The position numbers and the translations under genes were made by a program. 46,112 bases of DNA, taken from assembly GCA_003170415.1 (NCBI GenBank), contig PMZJ01000028.1, forward strand, positions 1 through 46,112, written 5' to 3'. A model generated the notes under the pieces. That model worked only from the letters and a program-made list of their open reading frames with translations, ran no database searches and had not been told where the DNA came from. Source of the DNA: Phycisphaerales bacterium. GTDB lineage: Bacteria > Planctomycetota > Phycisphaerae > Sedimentisphaerales > Anaerobacaceae. Each line of letters opens with the position of its first letter. Position 1 is the stretch's first letter. Positions 33,440-40,529 of this stretch are shown here, one piece after another.

Positions 33440-33738
33440 TTACAGCAGTGATTTAGTTTATCTAACACGGATTCCGTCGAAGTGCCTGTGATTTGGATTG
33501 TTTTGACGGGTGAGGTATGGCCGGAGGTTATTGTAACTGCGTTTTTTTTGACGCCGAGTGTGTCGGCTAAAAATTCAACGAGCGATTCGTTGGCTTTGCC
33601 TTTTTCCGGCGCAGCCGCGAGTTTTATTTTAAGCATGCCTCCCAATATGCCCGTTACGGCTGTTTTGCTCGAACGGGGAACGACTTTGACTGAGAAGATG
33701 ACCGCATTAGCCGATTGTTGTATTTTCAACTGCTCCAT
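33436..33738 (-). CDS. DUF167 (YggU-like) family protein
   Basis: 100 residues from ATG 33738, 10 bases after the previous gene; a longer frame was rejected. It carries the family core FSVKVVPRSSKTAVTGI and AAPEKGKANESLVEFLADTL, which is diagnostic. Function unknown. It lies between a small unidentified gene and the MATE remnant, forming a tightly packed run with them. Confidence 0.93.
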   Translation of the reverse strand: MEQLKIQQSANAVIFSVKVVPRSSKTAVTGILGGMLKIKLAAAPEKGKANESLVEFLADTLGVKKNAVTITSGHTSPVKTIQITGTSTESVLDKLNHCCK

Positions 33739-33748
33739 ACATAGCGGT

Positions 33749-34051
33749 CTATTCAGCACGTTCGCGGAGGTTTGCGCCGATAGCAAGCTGGACGTATTTT
33801 TCAACCTGTTCGGCCAGTTCACTAAGCGATGGCAACTGGAAATCCTCGAAATGTCCCGGCACAAATTCGCCGTTGAGGGCTTTTTTGAAGACCCGCACGC
33901 GAATAACCGACGGCTGCGATGCGGCCCTGGTGTAGTCGCTGTCTTTGTGCTCGGTCAGCTCGACCCGCCAGTCCTCGCTTATAAAGACCAGGCACTTGCC
34001 CGTAAAAACGGCCGTCGGGAAATACTCATATAACGATTTCAGCGTTTCCAT
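33749..34051 (-). CDS. Conserved-looking hypothetical protein
   Basis: 100 residues, not recognised. No signal or membrane helix. It has a basic middle (RVRVFKKALNGEFVPGHFED) and an amphipathic C-terminal helix (SLSELAEQVEKYVQLAIGAN). It lies 42 bases after bacterioferritin and 10 bases before DUF167 in a same-strand run, so probably a small cytoplasmic protein co-transcribed with them. Confidence 0.7.
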   Translation of the reverse strand: METLKSLYEYFPTAVFTGKCLVFISEDWRVELTEHKDSDYTRAASQPSVIRVRVFKKALNGEFVPGHFEDFQLPSLSELAEQVEKYVQLAIGANLRERAE

Positions 34052-34093
34052 CGTCGGCTATTATACATCGCCGGGCCGCAGGGGCAATGAATA

Positions 34094-34561
34094 TCAGCTT
34101 GCCTGGTTGGACAGGTACTGAGGCAGACCCATCTGCTTAATCTGGTCCTGCTGCGTCTCGATTTCATCGACGTGGTCGTCCTCGTCCTTCAAAATCGAAT
34201 CCAGAATTTCCTTCGTGGCGTTGTCGCCCACTTCCTGTGCGAGCTTAATAGCCGCATTATACGACTTAACAGCGCCCATTTCCGCATCGAGGTCGTTATC
34301 GAACTGCTTTGGGACGTCAGCGCCGATATGAATGTCGCTGAGCTTGTTGACTGTCGGCGTGCCTTCGAGGAAAAGCATACGCTCGATGAGCTTTTCGGCG
34401 TGCTTCATCTCCGTAACCGCCCTTGATTGTATCAGTTTGCCAAGCTTCCCATAGCCCCAGTTTTCGACCATTTCGGCGTGAACCATATACTGGTTGATTG
34501 CGCCCAACTCATCGGCGAGTAGGCCGTTGAGTGCCTTAAGTAATTGTGCGTTACCTTTCAT
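34094..34561 (-). CDS. bfr: Bacterioferritin
   Basis: 155 residues, full length. The diiron ferroxidase ligands are at the standard positions E18, E51, H54, E94, E127 and H130, and the haem ligand is M52. It forms a 24-mer that oxidises and stores iron and detoxifies peroxide. AAAGGGG precedes the start. The genes downstream on the strand are the small unknown and DUF167. Confidence 0.98.
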   Translation of the reverse strand: MKGNAQLLKALNGLLADELGAINQYMVHAEMVENWGYGKLGKLIQSRAVTEMKHAEKLIERMLFLEGTPTVNKLSDIHIGADVPKQFDNDLDAEMGAVKSYNAAIKLAQEVGDNATKEILDSILKDEDDHVDEIETQQDQIKQMGLPQYLSNQAS

Positions 34562-34628
34562 TTTAGTAACCCCTTTCCTGAGTCAAAAAGTAATATCTCG
34601 CTTTCATACCTGACAGCGGCATTATAAA

Positions 34629-34660
34629 AGAACAGTTTTCATCGGTTAAACTAACGTTCT
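34629..34660 (-). terminator. Terminator-like hairpin downstream of the GH5 cluster
   Basis: Arms AGAAC-AGTTT and AAACT-(AAC)-GTTCT, a ten-pair stem with a 3-base bulge and a 9-base loop. On the minus strand it is followed by TTTTA. It lies between the last tandem GH5 gene and bfr. Confidence 0.45.
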
Positions 34661-34702
34661 GTCACTCATTCGTCAAGCAGCAAAAATGTCGATTAATATT
34701 TA

Positions 34703-35728
34703 TCATTTTTTGGGTGGTATCACCGCTTCCAGTAACGGCTTGCGGAATGAGTTGGTATTCAGGTCATACAGGCCGAAGTATTCACCGCAGAAATCCCAGT
34801 ATGCGAAGCTAAAGCCGTGCTCAATCGCGGTATCGGCGACGAATTTTGTCCAGCGGACGCGGGAATCCATATCGGCCTTGCTGTTTGCGCCGAACTCGCC
34901 GATGAAAATCGGGCGGTTGTTTTCTTTGGCCCAGACGGCCGCGACATTAAAATCATTTACTATCGCCTGCTTTTCCGAATCCGTCCCTGTCCATTTTGTG
35001 CCTAACCAGGCATTTGAGTCGGCTGCCCAGTGAACTCCCTGATGAGTAAATTCATACGGCAGGTAATAGTGTGCGGTGACGATTATGTTGGGGTCATCTT
35101 TGGGCAGCTCGAGGGTGTTGAGCTGCTGTATGTCGTTGTAGTTGGCGGGGCCGAATACAATGGTTCTATTCGGGTTTGACCGGCGAATTACGGCGTGCAC
35201 TTCCTTAAGAAGCTTATTCCACTCCCCGGCGGTCAGGTTATCATGCGGCTCATTGAGGGGTTCGAAGACGAGCACAAAGGGGTAATCCTTGTAGTGTTCC
35301 GCAATCTGTTTCCATATTGCGAGGAACCTTTCTCTGTGGCCCGCGGGGTCTTTATAAAGCTCGTTATAGTGATGCATAGTGACTATCACAATTACTTCCC
35401 GCTCCATCGCCGTCTGGATTACCCAATCCATTCTTGTGAAGAAGTTAGGGTCAATTGTGTAAGGTTTTTCAGCAAGTGCGTGGGCGGACCAGCAGACGGG
35501 GATGCGGAATGAAGTAAACCAAGCTTCTCTTGCGATGTTAAAATATTGCACTTTGATGGTGACGCCCCAGTCGCCTTCTTTCGGCGCCTCGAGGGCATTG
35601 CCGAAGTTGATTCCGCGATTAATGATTTTGTTGATTTCGAACGCGTTTGGCTCGCCTGCTGCTGCACAGGCGGATGCTAACGTAGCTATACTTGTCAAAC
35701 ATACGGCCCAAAAACTCAGCTTTAACAT
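34703..35728 (-). CDS. GH5 glycoside hydrolase, paralogue 1
   Basis: 341 residues, secreted (signal peptide to about 24). A GH5 (beta/alpha)8 barrel with the catalytic acid/base E160 (FEPLNEP), nucleophile E278 (FIGEFG), the beta3 HH pair (119-120) and beta6 H220 (TAHYYLP). All the expected catalytic residues are present. GH5 enzymes cut beta-linked polysaccharides such as cellulose, mannan or xyloglucan; subfamily and substrate are not resolvable here. Fourth and last gene of a tandem minus-strand cluster. Confidence 0.95.
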   Translation of the reverse strand: MLKLSFWAVCLTSIATLASACAAAGEPNAFEINKIINRGINFGNALEAPKEGDWGVTIKVQYFNIAREAWFTSFRIPVCWSAHALAEKPYTIDPNFFTRMDWVIQTAMEREVIVIVTMHHYNELYKDPAGHRERFLAIWKQIAEHYKDYPFVLVFEPLNEPHDNLTAGEWNKLLKEVHAVIRRSNPNRTIVFGPANYNDIQQLNTLELPKDDPNIIVTAHYYLPYEFTHQGVHWAADSNAWLGTKWTGTDSEKQAIVNDFNVAAVWAKENNRPIFIGEFGANSKADMDSRVRWTKFVADTAIEHGFSFAYWDFCGEYFGLYDLNTNSFRKPLLEAVIPPKK

Positions 35729-35777
35729 AATCTGTTACTCCTAATAATGCCAAAAAGCATATTACGTTAAATTTGTT

Positions 35778-36797
35778 TTATTGTTTGGGTGGAACGACGG
35801 TATCCAAAAGCTCTTTGCGCCAGGATTTGGTTTGCGGGTCATACATTCCGAAAACGGAGCAGAATTCCCAGTATGATATGCTGAAACCGCGTGCCGTCGC
35901 CGCATCGGCTACGCACTTAGTCCATCGGACGCGGGATTCCATATCCGCTTTTTCGTAAGCGCCGAACTCGTTTAAGTAAATCGGTCGGTTGTTCTTTTTT
36001 GACCACTCGGCAGCGATATCAAAATCCTTTGCTATTCGCTGTTTTTCATCTTCCGAGCCGGTCCATTTTGTTCCGAGCCATTTTTCGGAACCTTGTACCC
36101 AGCTTGCTCCCTGCTGGGTGAATTCAAGCGGCGAGTAATAGAAAATGCTGACAATTATGTTGCGGTCGTCTTTGGGCAATTCAAGGCGATAAAGGTTCTC
36201 AATGCAGGAAAGCCCGGCGGGGCAAATGACAATCGTCCTGTCAGGGTTGGACCTGCGAACAGTAACAATCGTCTCCTTCAAAAGCGAATTCCACTTATCG
36301 GCGTCGAGTTTATCCAGCGCCTCCATAAGAGGGTCAAAGATAAGGGTATCGGGATAATCCTTGTATCGTTCCACGATTTGTTTCCATATAGCCACGAATC
36401 TGTTTTTTTGCCCGTCGGGGTCGCTATACAGGTCGTCGTAGTGATGAGTGGTGAGCACAACGAGGAGATTCCGCGACAGGGCGCAGTTGACTGCCCAGTC
36501 AACTCGTTTCATAAAATTAGGGTCAATAGTATATGGTGGTTTGTCCATCGCGTGGGCATTCCAGCGGACGGGCAGGCGAATCGAATTAAATCCCGCGTCT
36601 TTGATTATCTGGAAATATTCGTCCTGGAGAGTAACGCCCCATTCGCCCTCTTGTTTAGGAGTGTCGAGCGCGCCGCCGATATTTATGCCGCGACCAATAA
36701 GTTTGTTCATTGCAAATGCGCTCGGGTCATCGGCGGCCACACAGACCGATGTTAGCGAAATGATGATAACCGCTAACAGCTTTGCCATAAAAGCCAA
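35778..36797 (-). CDS. GH5 glycoside hydrolase paralogue 2, with altered active site
   Basis: 339 residues, secreted (signal to about 21). The barrel is aligned with its siblings, and the nucleophile E277 (YLNEFGAYE) and acid/base E159 are kept. But the NEP motif is MEA (DPLMEALD), so the clan-defining Asn is Met158 and the following Pro is Ala160, and the beta6 His is Phe219 (VSIFYYSP). RGINIGGAL also replaces RGxNxGNAL. It may be inactive, altered in specificity, or a binding protein. Bases 36472-36557 are identical to part of paralogue 5. Confidence 0.93.
   Translation of the reverse strand: MAFMAKLLAVIIISLTSVCVAADDPSAFAMNKLIGRGINIGGALDTPKQEGEWGVTLQDEYFQIIKDAGFNSIRLPVRWNAHAMDKPPYTIDPNFMKRVDWAVNCALSRNLLVVLTTHHYDDLYSDPDGQKNRFVAIWKQIVERYKDYPDTLIFDPLMEALDKLDADKWNSLLKETIVTVRRSNPDRTIVICPAGLSCIENLYRLELPKDDRNIIVSIFYYSPLEFTQQGASWVQGSEKWLGTKWTGSEDEKQRIAKDFDIAAEWSKKNNRPIYLNEFGAYEKADMESRVRWTKCVADAATARGFSISYWEFCSVFGMYDPQTKSWRKELLDTVVPPKQ
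36472..36557. repeat. 86-bp tract identical to 42317-42402 (inverted)
   Basis: In GH5 paralogue 2 this stretch, read on the minus strand from GCCCACGCGATGGAC to GCGCCCTGTCGCG, is base-for-base the same as bases 42317-42402 of paralogue 5. Sequence on both sides is clearly diverged, including synonymous sites. Suggests recent gene conversion. Confidence 0.9.
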
Positions 36798-36803
36798 CTC
36801 CTT

Positions 36804-37868
36804 TTACTGTTTCGGCGGAATAATCGCGTCAAGCAGCGGCTTGTTCCAGGATTTCGTATCCCGGTCATACAGGCCGAATTCTGCGCAGAAATCCCAGCAT
36901 AGCAAACTCATCCCGCGTTCGGCCGCTGTATCAGCAACGAACTTCGCCCATTTGGCGCGATATTCCGTATCGATCTTTTTGTAAGTGCCGAACTCGCCCA
37001 GGTTAATAGGCCGATTGTTCTGTTTTCCCCACGCCGCCGCCGCGTCGAAAAAGTCCGTTACCACCTTTTTTTCCGCGTCGGTGCCCGTCCATTTTGTGCC
37101 CACCCACGCCGCGGACCTTGCGCCCATCCACGGGGCTCCCTGATGCGTAAACTCCAGCGGCGTATAATAGTGAATGGAAACAATAACGTTCCGCTCTTCT
37201 TTTGGTATATCGAGCTTGTCAAGGCAAACAACGAAAGCGGGGTCTATTATAATAGTGGGCTCGATTACAAGAGTTCTGTCGGGATTCGATTTGCGAATTA
37301 CAGGCAAGGTTTTCTTGAGCAGGTCATTCCACAGCTCCGGCGTTAACGCCTTGTATGGCTCATTGTACAGCTCCAGCACAACGGAATCAGGGTAATCCTT
37401 GTAATGCTCCGCAATCTGCTGCCAAAGGGCGATGAACCGCTCGAAGTGGTGGGCGTTGGGGTCGGCCGTTAACTCGCCATATTGCTGGATGTTCAGCATT
37501 ACATACAAATCATTTTTAAGAGCGTTTTTAATCGCCCAGTCAACCCGTTTGAAAAATTCAGGGTTAATTGTGTAAGGTTTTTCAGCAAGCGCGTGACCCG
37601 ACCATCGGACGGGAAGACGGACGGAATTAAACCCGGCCTGTTTGATAATGCTGAAATACTCTTCTTTGAGTACCACACCCCATTCGCCTTCACTCGGCGC
37701 TTCGAGCGCATTGCCCAGATTCACACCTCTGCCAAGCAGCTTATTTATTTGAAATGGGTCAGGTTTGGCAGATGCGGCGTTTGGTTCGGCAGCCGCAACG
37801 CAGGCAGCTCCGAGCAGAACTATTCCTAACGTGATGAACACGTATGGTTTCGCTGTTCTCAACATCAT
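36804..37868 (-). CDS. GH5 glycoside hydrolase paralogue 3, beta3 His replaced
   Basis: 354 residues, secreted (signal to about 27). Acid/base E170 (LELYNEP), nucleophile E292 (NLGEFGTYK) and the beta6 H233 (SIHYYTP) are present. The beta3 pair, HH or HN in the siblings, is QQ (LNIQQYGEL, about 128-129), so a residue usually conserved in GH5 is lost. It starts 21 bases after the end of paralogue 4 and ends 6 bases before paralogue 2, so the cluster is a real operon. Confidence 0.93.
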   Translation of the reverse strand: MMLRTAKPYVFITLGIVLLGAACVAAAEPNAASAKPDPFQINKLLGRGVNLGNALEAPSEGEWGVVLKEEYFSIIKQAGFNSVRLPVRWSGHALAEKPYTINPEFFKRVDWAIKNALKNDLYVMLNIQQYGELTADPNAHHFERFIALWQQIAEHYKDYPDSVVLELYNEPYKALTPELWNDLLKKTLPVIRKSNPDRTLVIEPTIIIDPAFVVCLDKLDIPKEERNVIVSIHYYTPLEFTHQGAPWMGARSAAWVGTKWTGTDAEKKVVTDFFDAAAAWGKQNNRPINLGEFGTYKKIDTEYRAKWAKFVADTAAERGMSLLCWDFCAEFGLYDRDTKSWNKPLLDAIIPPKQ

Positions 37869-37889
37869 TTCTTCTCCTGTTATAGAAGT

Positions 37890-38930
37890 TTATTGTTTTG
37901 GCGGGATGAGCGCTTCGAGCAACTGTTTGTTCCATGTTTTTGTCTTCGGGTCGTATATGCCGAAATTAGTATGGCAGAATTCCCAGTATGTGAAACTGAA
38001 ACCCTGGTTAATCGCCTCATCTGCGACGGCCTTGGTCCATTGGAAGCGGGAGTTGGGGTCGGCTTTATAATAGGTGCCGAACTCGCCAAGGTAAATCGGG
38101 CGGCCGTTTTCCTGTCCCCAGTTGGCGGCCACTTTGAAGTCCCTCGCTATCGTCCGTTTTTCCTGGTCTGTGCCGTTCCATTTCATACCGAGAGTTTTGT
38201 TGGCATCAGGGGCCCATGGTGCTCCCTGGTGGGTGAATTTATTCGGCAGGTAATAGTGGAATGTAACAATTATATTGCGGTCGTCTTTGGGCAGGTCGAG
38301 GCCCTTGATTTCGTAAAAGCCGTTGAAATTGGCTGAGCCGATAACGACCATTCTATTAGGGTTGGACTTGCGAATTACGGCGAGCCACTCTTTCAGCATC
38401 GCGTTCCACGCAGGGACACTTTGTAGATTGCCCTGCGGCTCATTAATCGCCTCGAACAGCAGAGTATTTGGGTAATCCTTGTAGCGTTCCGCGATTTGCT
38501 GCCAGATGGCAAGGTATCTTTCCTTGTGGTTGTTGGGGTCGGTGAAAAAGTCATAGTAGTTGTGCATATTGACTATAAGAACGAGATTACGCGACAACGC
38601 GTTTTTGATGGCCCAGTCAATCCTGGCGAAAAAGTTGGGGTCGATTGTATAAGGAGCTTTTTCCATTGCGTGACTGTCCCATCGGACGGGCAGGCGTATT
38701 GAGTTGAAGCCGGCGTCTTTGATTAGCTGGAAATACTCTTCCTGCAAAGTAACGTCCCAGTCGCCTTCTTTTGGCGCCTCGAGGGCGTTGCCGATATTCA
38801 CTCCGCGACCGATTAGTTTGTTAACCACGCATGGGTCGTTGAGATTAACGTTCGCCTCGGCACAAAAGGCGCATCCTGACAAGATAATTGCCAGTAATAT
38901 GACGGCAACTGATTTTGATGGGCTGAACAT
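37890..38930 (-). CDS. GH5 glycoside hydrolase paralogue 4 (lipoprotein)
   Basis: 346 residues from ATG 38930, fixed by TAGGAG eight bases upstream; a longer frame would read into tRNA-Gly. The signal ends with lipobox LSGC (Cys20), so it is probably lipid-anchored, unlike its secreted siblings. E164 (FEAINEP), E283 (LGEFG), beta3 HN (123-124) and beta6 H225 are present. It is the first gene of the cluster and lies 51 bases downstream of tRNA-Gly. Confidence 0.95.
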   Translation of the reverse strand: MFSPSKSVAVILLAIILSGCAFCAEANVNLNDPCVVNKLIGRGVNIGNALEAPKEGDWDVTLQEEYFQLIKDAGFNSIRLPVRWDSHAMEKAPYTIDPNFFARIDWAIKNALSRNLVLIVNMHNYYDFFTDPNNHKERYLAIWQQIAERYKDYPNTLLFEAINEPQGNLQSVPAWNAMLKEWLAVIRKSNPNRMVVIGSANFNGFYEIKGLDLPKDDRNIIVTFHYYLPNKFTHQGAPWAPDANKTLGMKWNGTDQEKRTIARDFKVAANWGQENGRPIYLGEFGTYYKADPNSRFQWTKAVADEAINQGFSFTYWEFCHTNFGIYDPKTKTWNKQLLEALIPPKQ

Positions 38931-38981
38931 GAAATTGTCTCCTATAGTGATTAATAGAATGTGGAATACAGTTTCAACCAA

Positions 38982-39053
38982 AGCGGGCGATGGGATTCGA
39001 ACCCACGGCATTCGGCTTGGGAAGCCGACATTCTACCACTGAATTACGCCCGC
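38982..39053 (-). tRNA. tRNA-Gly (anticodon CCC)
   Basis: Acceptor GCGGGCG/CGCCCGC, D loop, anticodon loop TTCCCAA with anticodon CCC, T arm GGGTTCGAATCCC and discriminator T. No CCA in the DNA. It reads GGG glycine codons. Confidence 0.95.
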
Positions 39054-39070
39054 GAACCCGGCGGAGTAAC

Positions 39071-39099
39071 ATTATACCGTCTGCAAAGGTGTTTTCCAG
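39071..39099 (-). promoter_or_regulatory. Probable promoter of tRNA-Gly
   Basis: On the minus strand TATAAT (39071-39076) with a weak -35, CTGGAA, 17 bases upstream. It would start about 10 bases before the tRNA. Confidence 0.5.
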
Positions 39100-39106
39100 T
39101 GGGAAG

Positions 39107-39135
39107 TTGATTGTATCTTGCGGATAGCGTAGAAT
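39107..39135 (+). promoter_or_regulatory. Sigma-70-like promoter of the E2 gene
   Basis: TTGATT, 17-base spacer, TAGAAT, 39 bases before ATG 39175. Confidence 0.55.
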
Positions 39136-39174
39136 CCCTGTGGTTTCGGTAATCAAGGAAATAAGGGCACACAG

Positions 39175-40239
39175 ATGGCCAAAGAGGTTCGGCTGCCGAA
39201 GTTCGGCGATACAATGGAACAAGGTTCGATTGTTGACTGCAAAGTCAGCGTAGGCGACCACGTCAAAAGCGGCGATGTCCTCTTTGACGTTGAGACCGAC
39301 AAGGCGACCCTGGAGATAGAATCGCCCGCGGATGGCTATGTTAAACAGATATTCGCCGAGGTGGGCGGCAGTTATCGTATCGAAACGCCCCTGCTTGTTT
39401 TAGGCGACAAGGATGAACGGGTAAGCGACGAATTTTTACGGTCGCTCAAGGCGTCAACCCCCGCGACGCCGACAACTGCAAAATCAAGGCCGGCAAAGCG
39501 CGACAAAATCAATGATTTACCGATGCCGATACCGGTCCTGCCGCAGGATTTGAAACTCGGCCAGACGATACCAATCAGCAAATTGCAGAAAATCACCTCC
39601 GAGAAGATGTTGCGGTCAAAGCAGGAAATACCCTGCTTTTATCTTAACGTCAGGGCGGATGTTACCGACCTCGTCGCATACCGGGCCAAACTCAACAAGA
39701 CAAGCGAAACAGAATTCGCGTATAACGACTTTATTATCAAGGCAATCGCGATTGGGCTGGAAAAGTTCCCCATAATGACGGGCCAAATTGACGGCGACGA
39801 TATAGAGTTGGCCAAGGCGATTGGCGTTGGTCTTGCGATTTCAACGCCTGAGGGACTGATTGCTCCGATAGTCAAGGACCCGGACAAAAAGACGGTCGTT
39901 GAGATAGCGAGTTACAGCAGGCAGCTTGTTGAAAGGGCAAAGAATAACCAGCTTACGCTCGACGACCTCGAAGGCGGCTGCATAACGGTCAGCAATCTCG
40001 GCGCATTCGGCGTCGATTCGTTCATCCCGATTGTCGTGCCCGGCCAGTGCTCGATACTGGGAATAGGCAAAATCGCCGATATTTGTGTGCCGACTGACGA
40101 TAGTCCCGATACGCTTGGGGTTCATAAGATGATGAATATGACGTTGTCGGTTGACCACAAGGTCGCCAACGGCGGCTACGCAGCGCAATTCCTCGATTTC
40201 GTCAAAAAGACGCTTGAAGACCCCGCCAACTTTAAATAG
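39175..40239 (+). CDS. Lipoyl-domain 2-oxoacid dehydrogenase E2 acyltransferase, orphan
   Basis: 354 residues. A lipoyl domain (1-78) with lipoylated Lys43 in ETDKATLEI, a Pro/Ala linker (about 92-125), then the acyltransferase domain. The E3/E1-binding domain between linker and catalytic domain is not visible. The catalytic HxxxDG motif is H328-KVA-N332-G, so the Asp is Asn. Family members transfer acyl groups to CoA in pyruvate, 2-oxoglutarate or branched-chain complexes. No E1 or E3 gene is near, so the role is uncertain; it could serve a distant complex or have lost activity. Confidence 0.9.
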   Translation: MAKEVRLPKFGDTMEQGSIVDCKVSVGDHVKSGDVLFDVETDKATLEIESPADGYVKQIFAEVGGSYRIETPLLVLGDKDERVSDEFLRSLKASTPATPTTAKSRPAKRDKINDLPMPIPVLPQDLKLGQTIPISKLQKITSEKMLRSKQEIPCFYLNVRADVTDLVAYRAKLNKTSETEFAYNDFIIKAIAIGLEKFPIMTGQIDGDDIELAKAIGVGLAISTPEGLIAPIVKDPDKKTVVEIASYSRQLVERAKNNQLTLDDLEGGCITVSNLGAFGVDSFIPIVVPGQCSILGIGKIADICVPTDDSPDTLGVHKMMNMTLSVDHKVANGGYAAQFLDFVKKTLEDPANFK

Positions 40240-40249
40240 ACCGTGATTC

Positions 40250-40500
40250 GCCCGGCTGTTATCAGGCCGGAAGACGCCCTTAATTCGCAATATCAGCATT
40301 GTTGCGCCTCCATATCCCCCTTGTCCCCGATGGGGCGATAAGGTTCAACTTACAATGCTGGCAGGGGGGATTTTTATCGGCTCGTCCTATAAAAGGATAA
40401 AGTTTTGCCCCGTCTTTTGCCGAAAAATCAATGGGCAATTACCGTCTCGTAATGCTGATAAATAAGGATTTGGCCGGCGAAGAGTCAAACCGGCCACGCT
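40250..40500. other. Structured intergenic element upstream of the ParA-CBM gene
   Basis: Three hairpins in 250 bases: CCGGC/GCCGG (40252-40270); a 9-pair stem CAGCATTGT (40294-40302) with ACAATGCTG (40352-40360) that encloses CCTT...AAGG and CCCC...GGGG pairs and is followed by GGGGGGATTTTTA; and TGGCCGG/CCGGCCA (40471-40477 with 40490-40496). The middle one could be the E2 terminator or a small mobile repeat. Confidence 0.55.
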
Positions 40501-40529
40501 AACTATTTGCTTTGGATTCTGGGGTACCT

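Noticed and set aside
38931-39011. 27-residue N-terminal extension of GH5 paralogue 4
   Set aside because: It reads into tRNA-Gly; the ATG at 38930 has a strong ribosome site and starts a proper lipoprotein signal.
38982-39053. tRNA-Gly as an attachment site for a genomic island carrying the GH5 cluster
   Set aside because: I saw no integrase and no second copy of the tRNA 3' end in the window; the GH5 genes look like native tandem duplicates.
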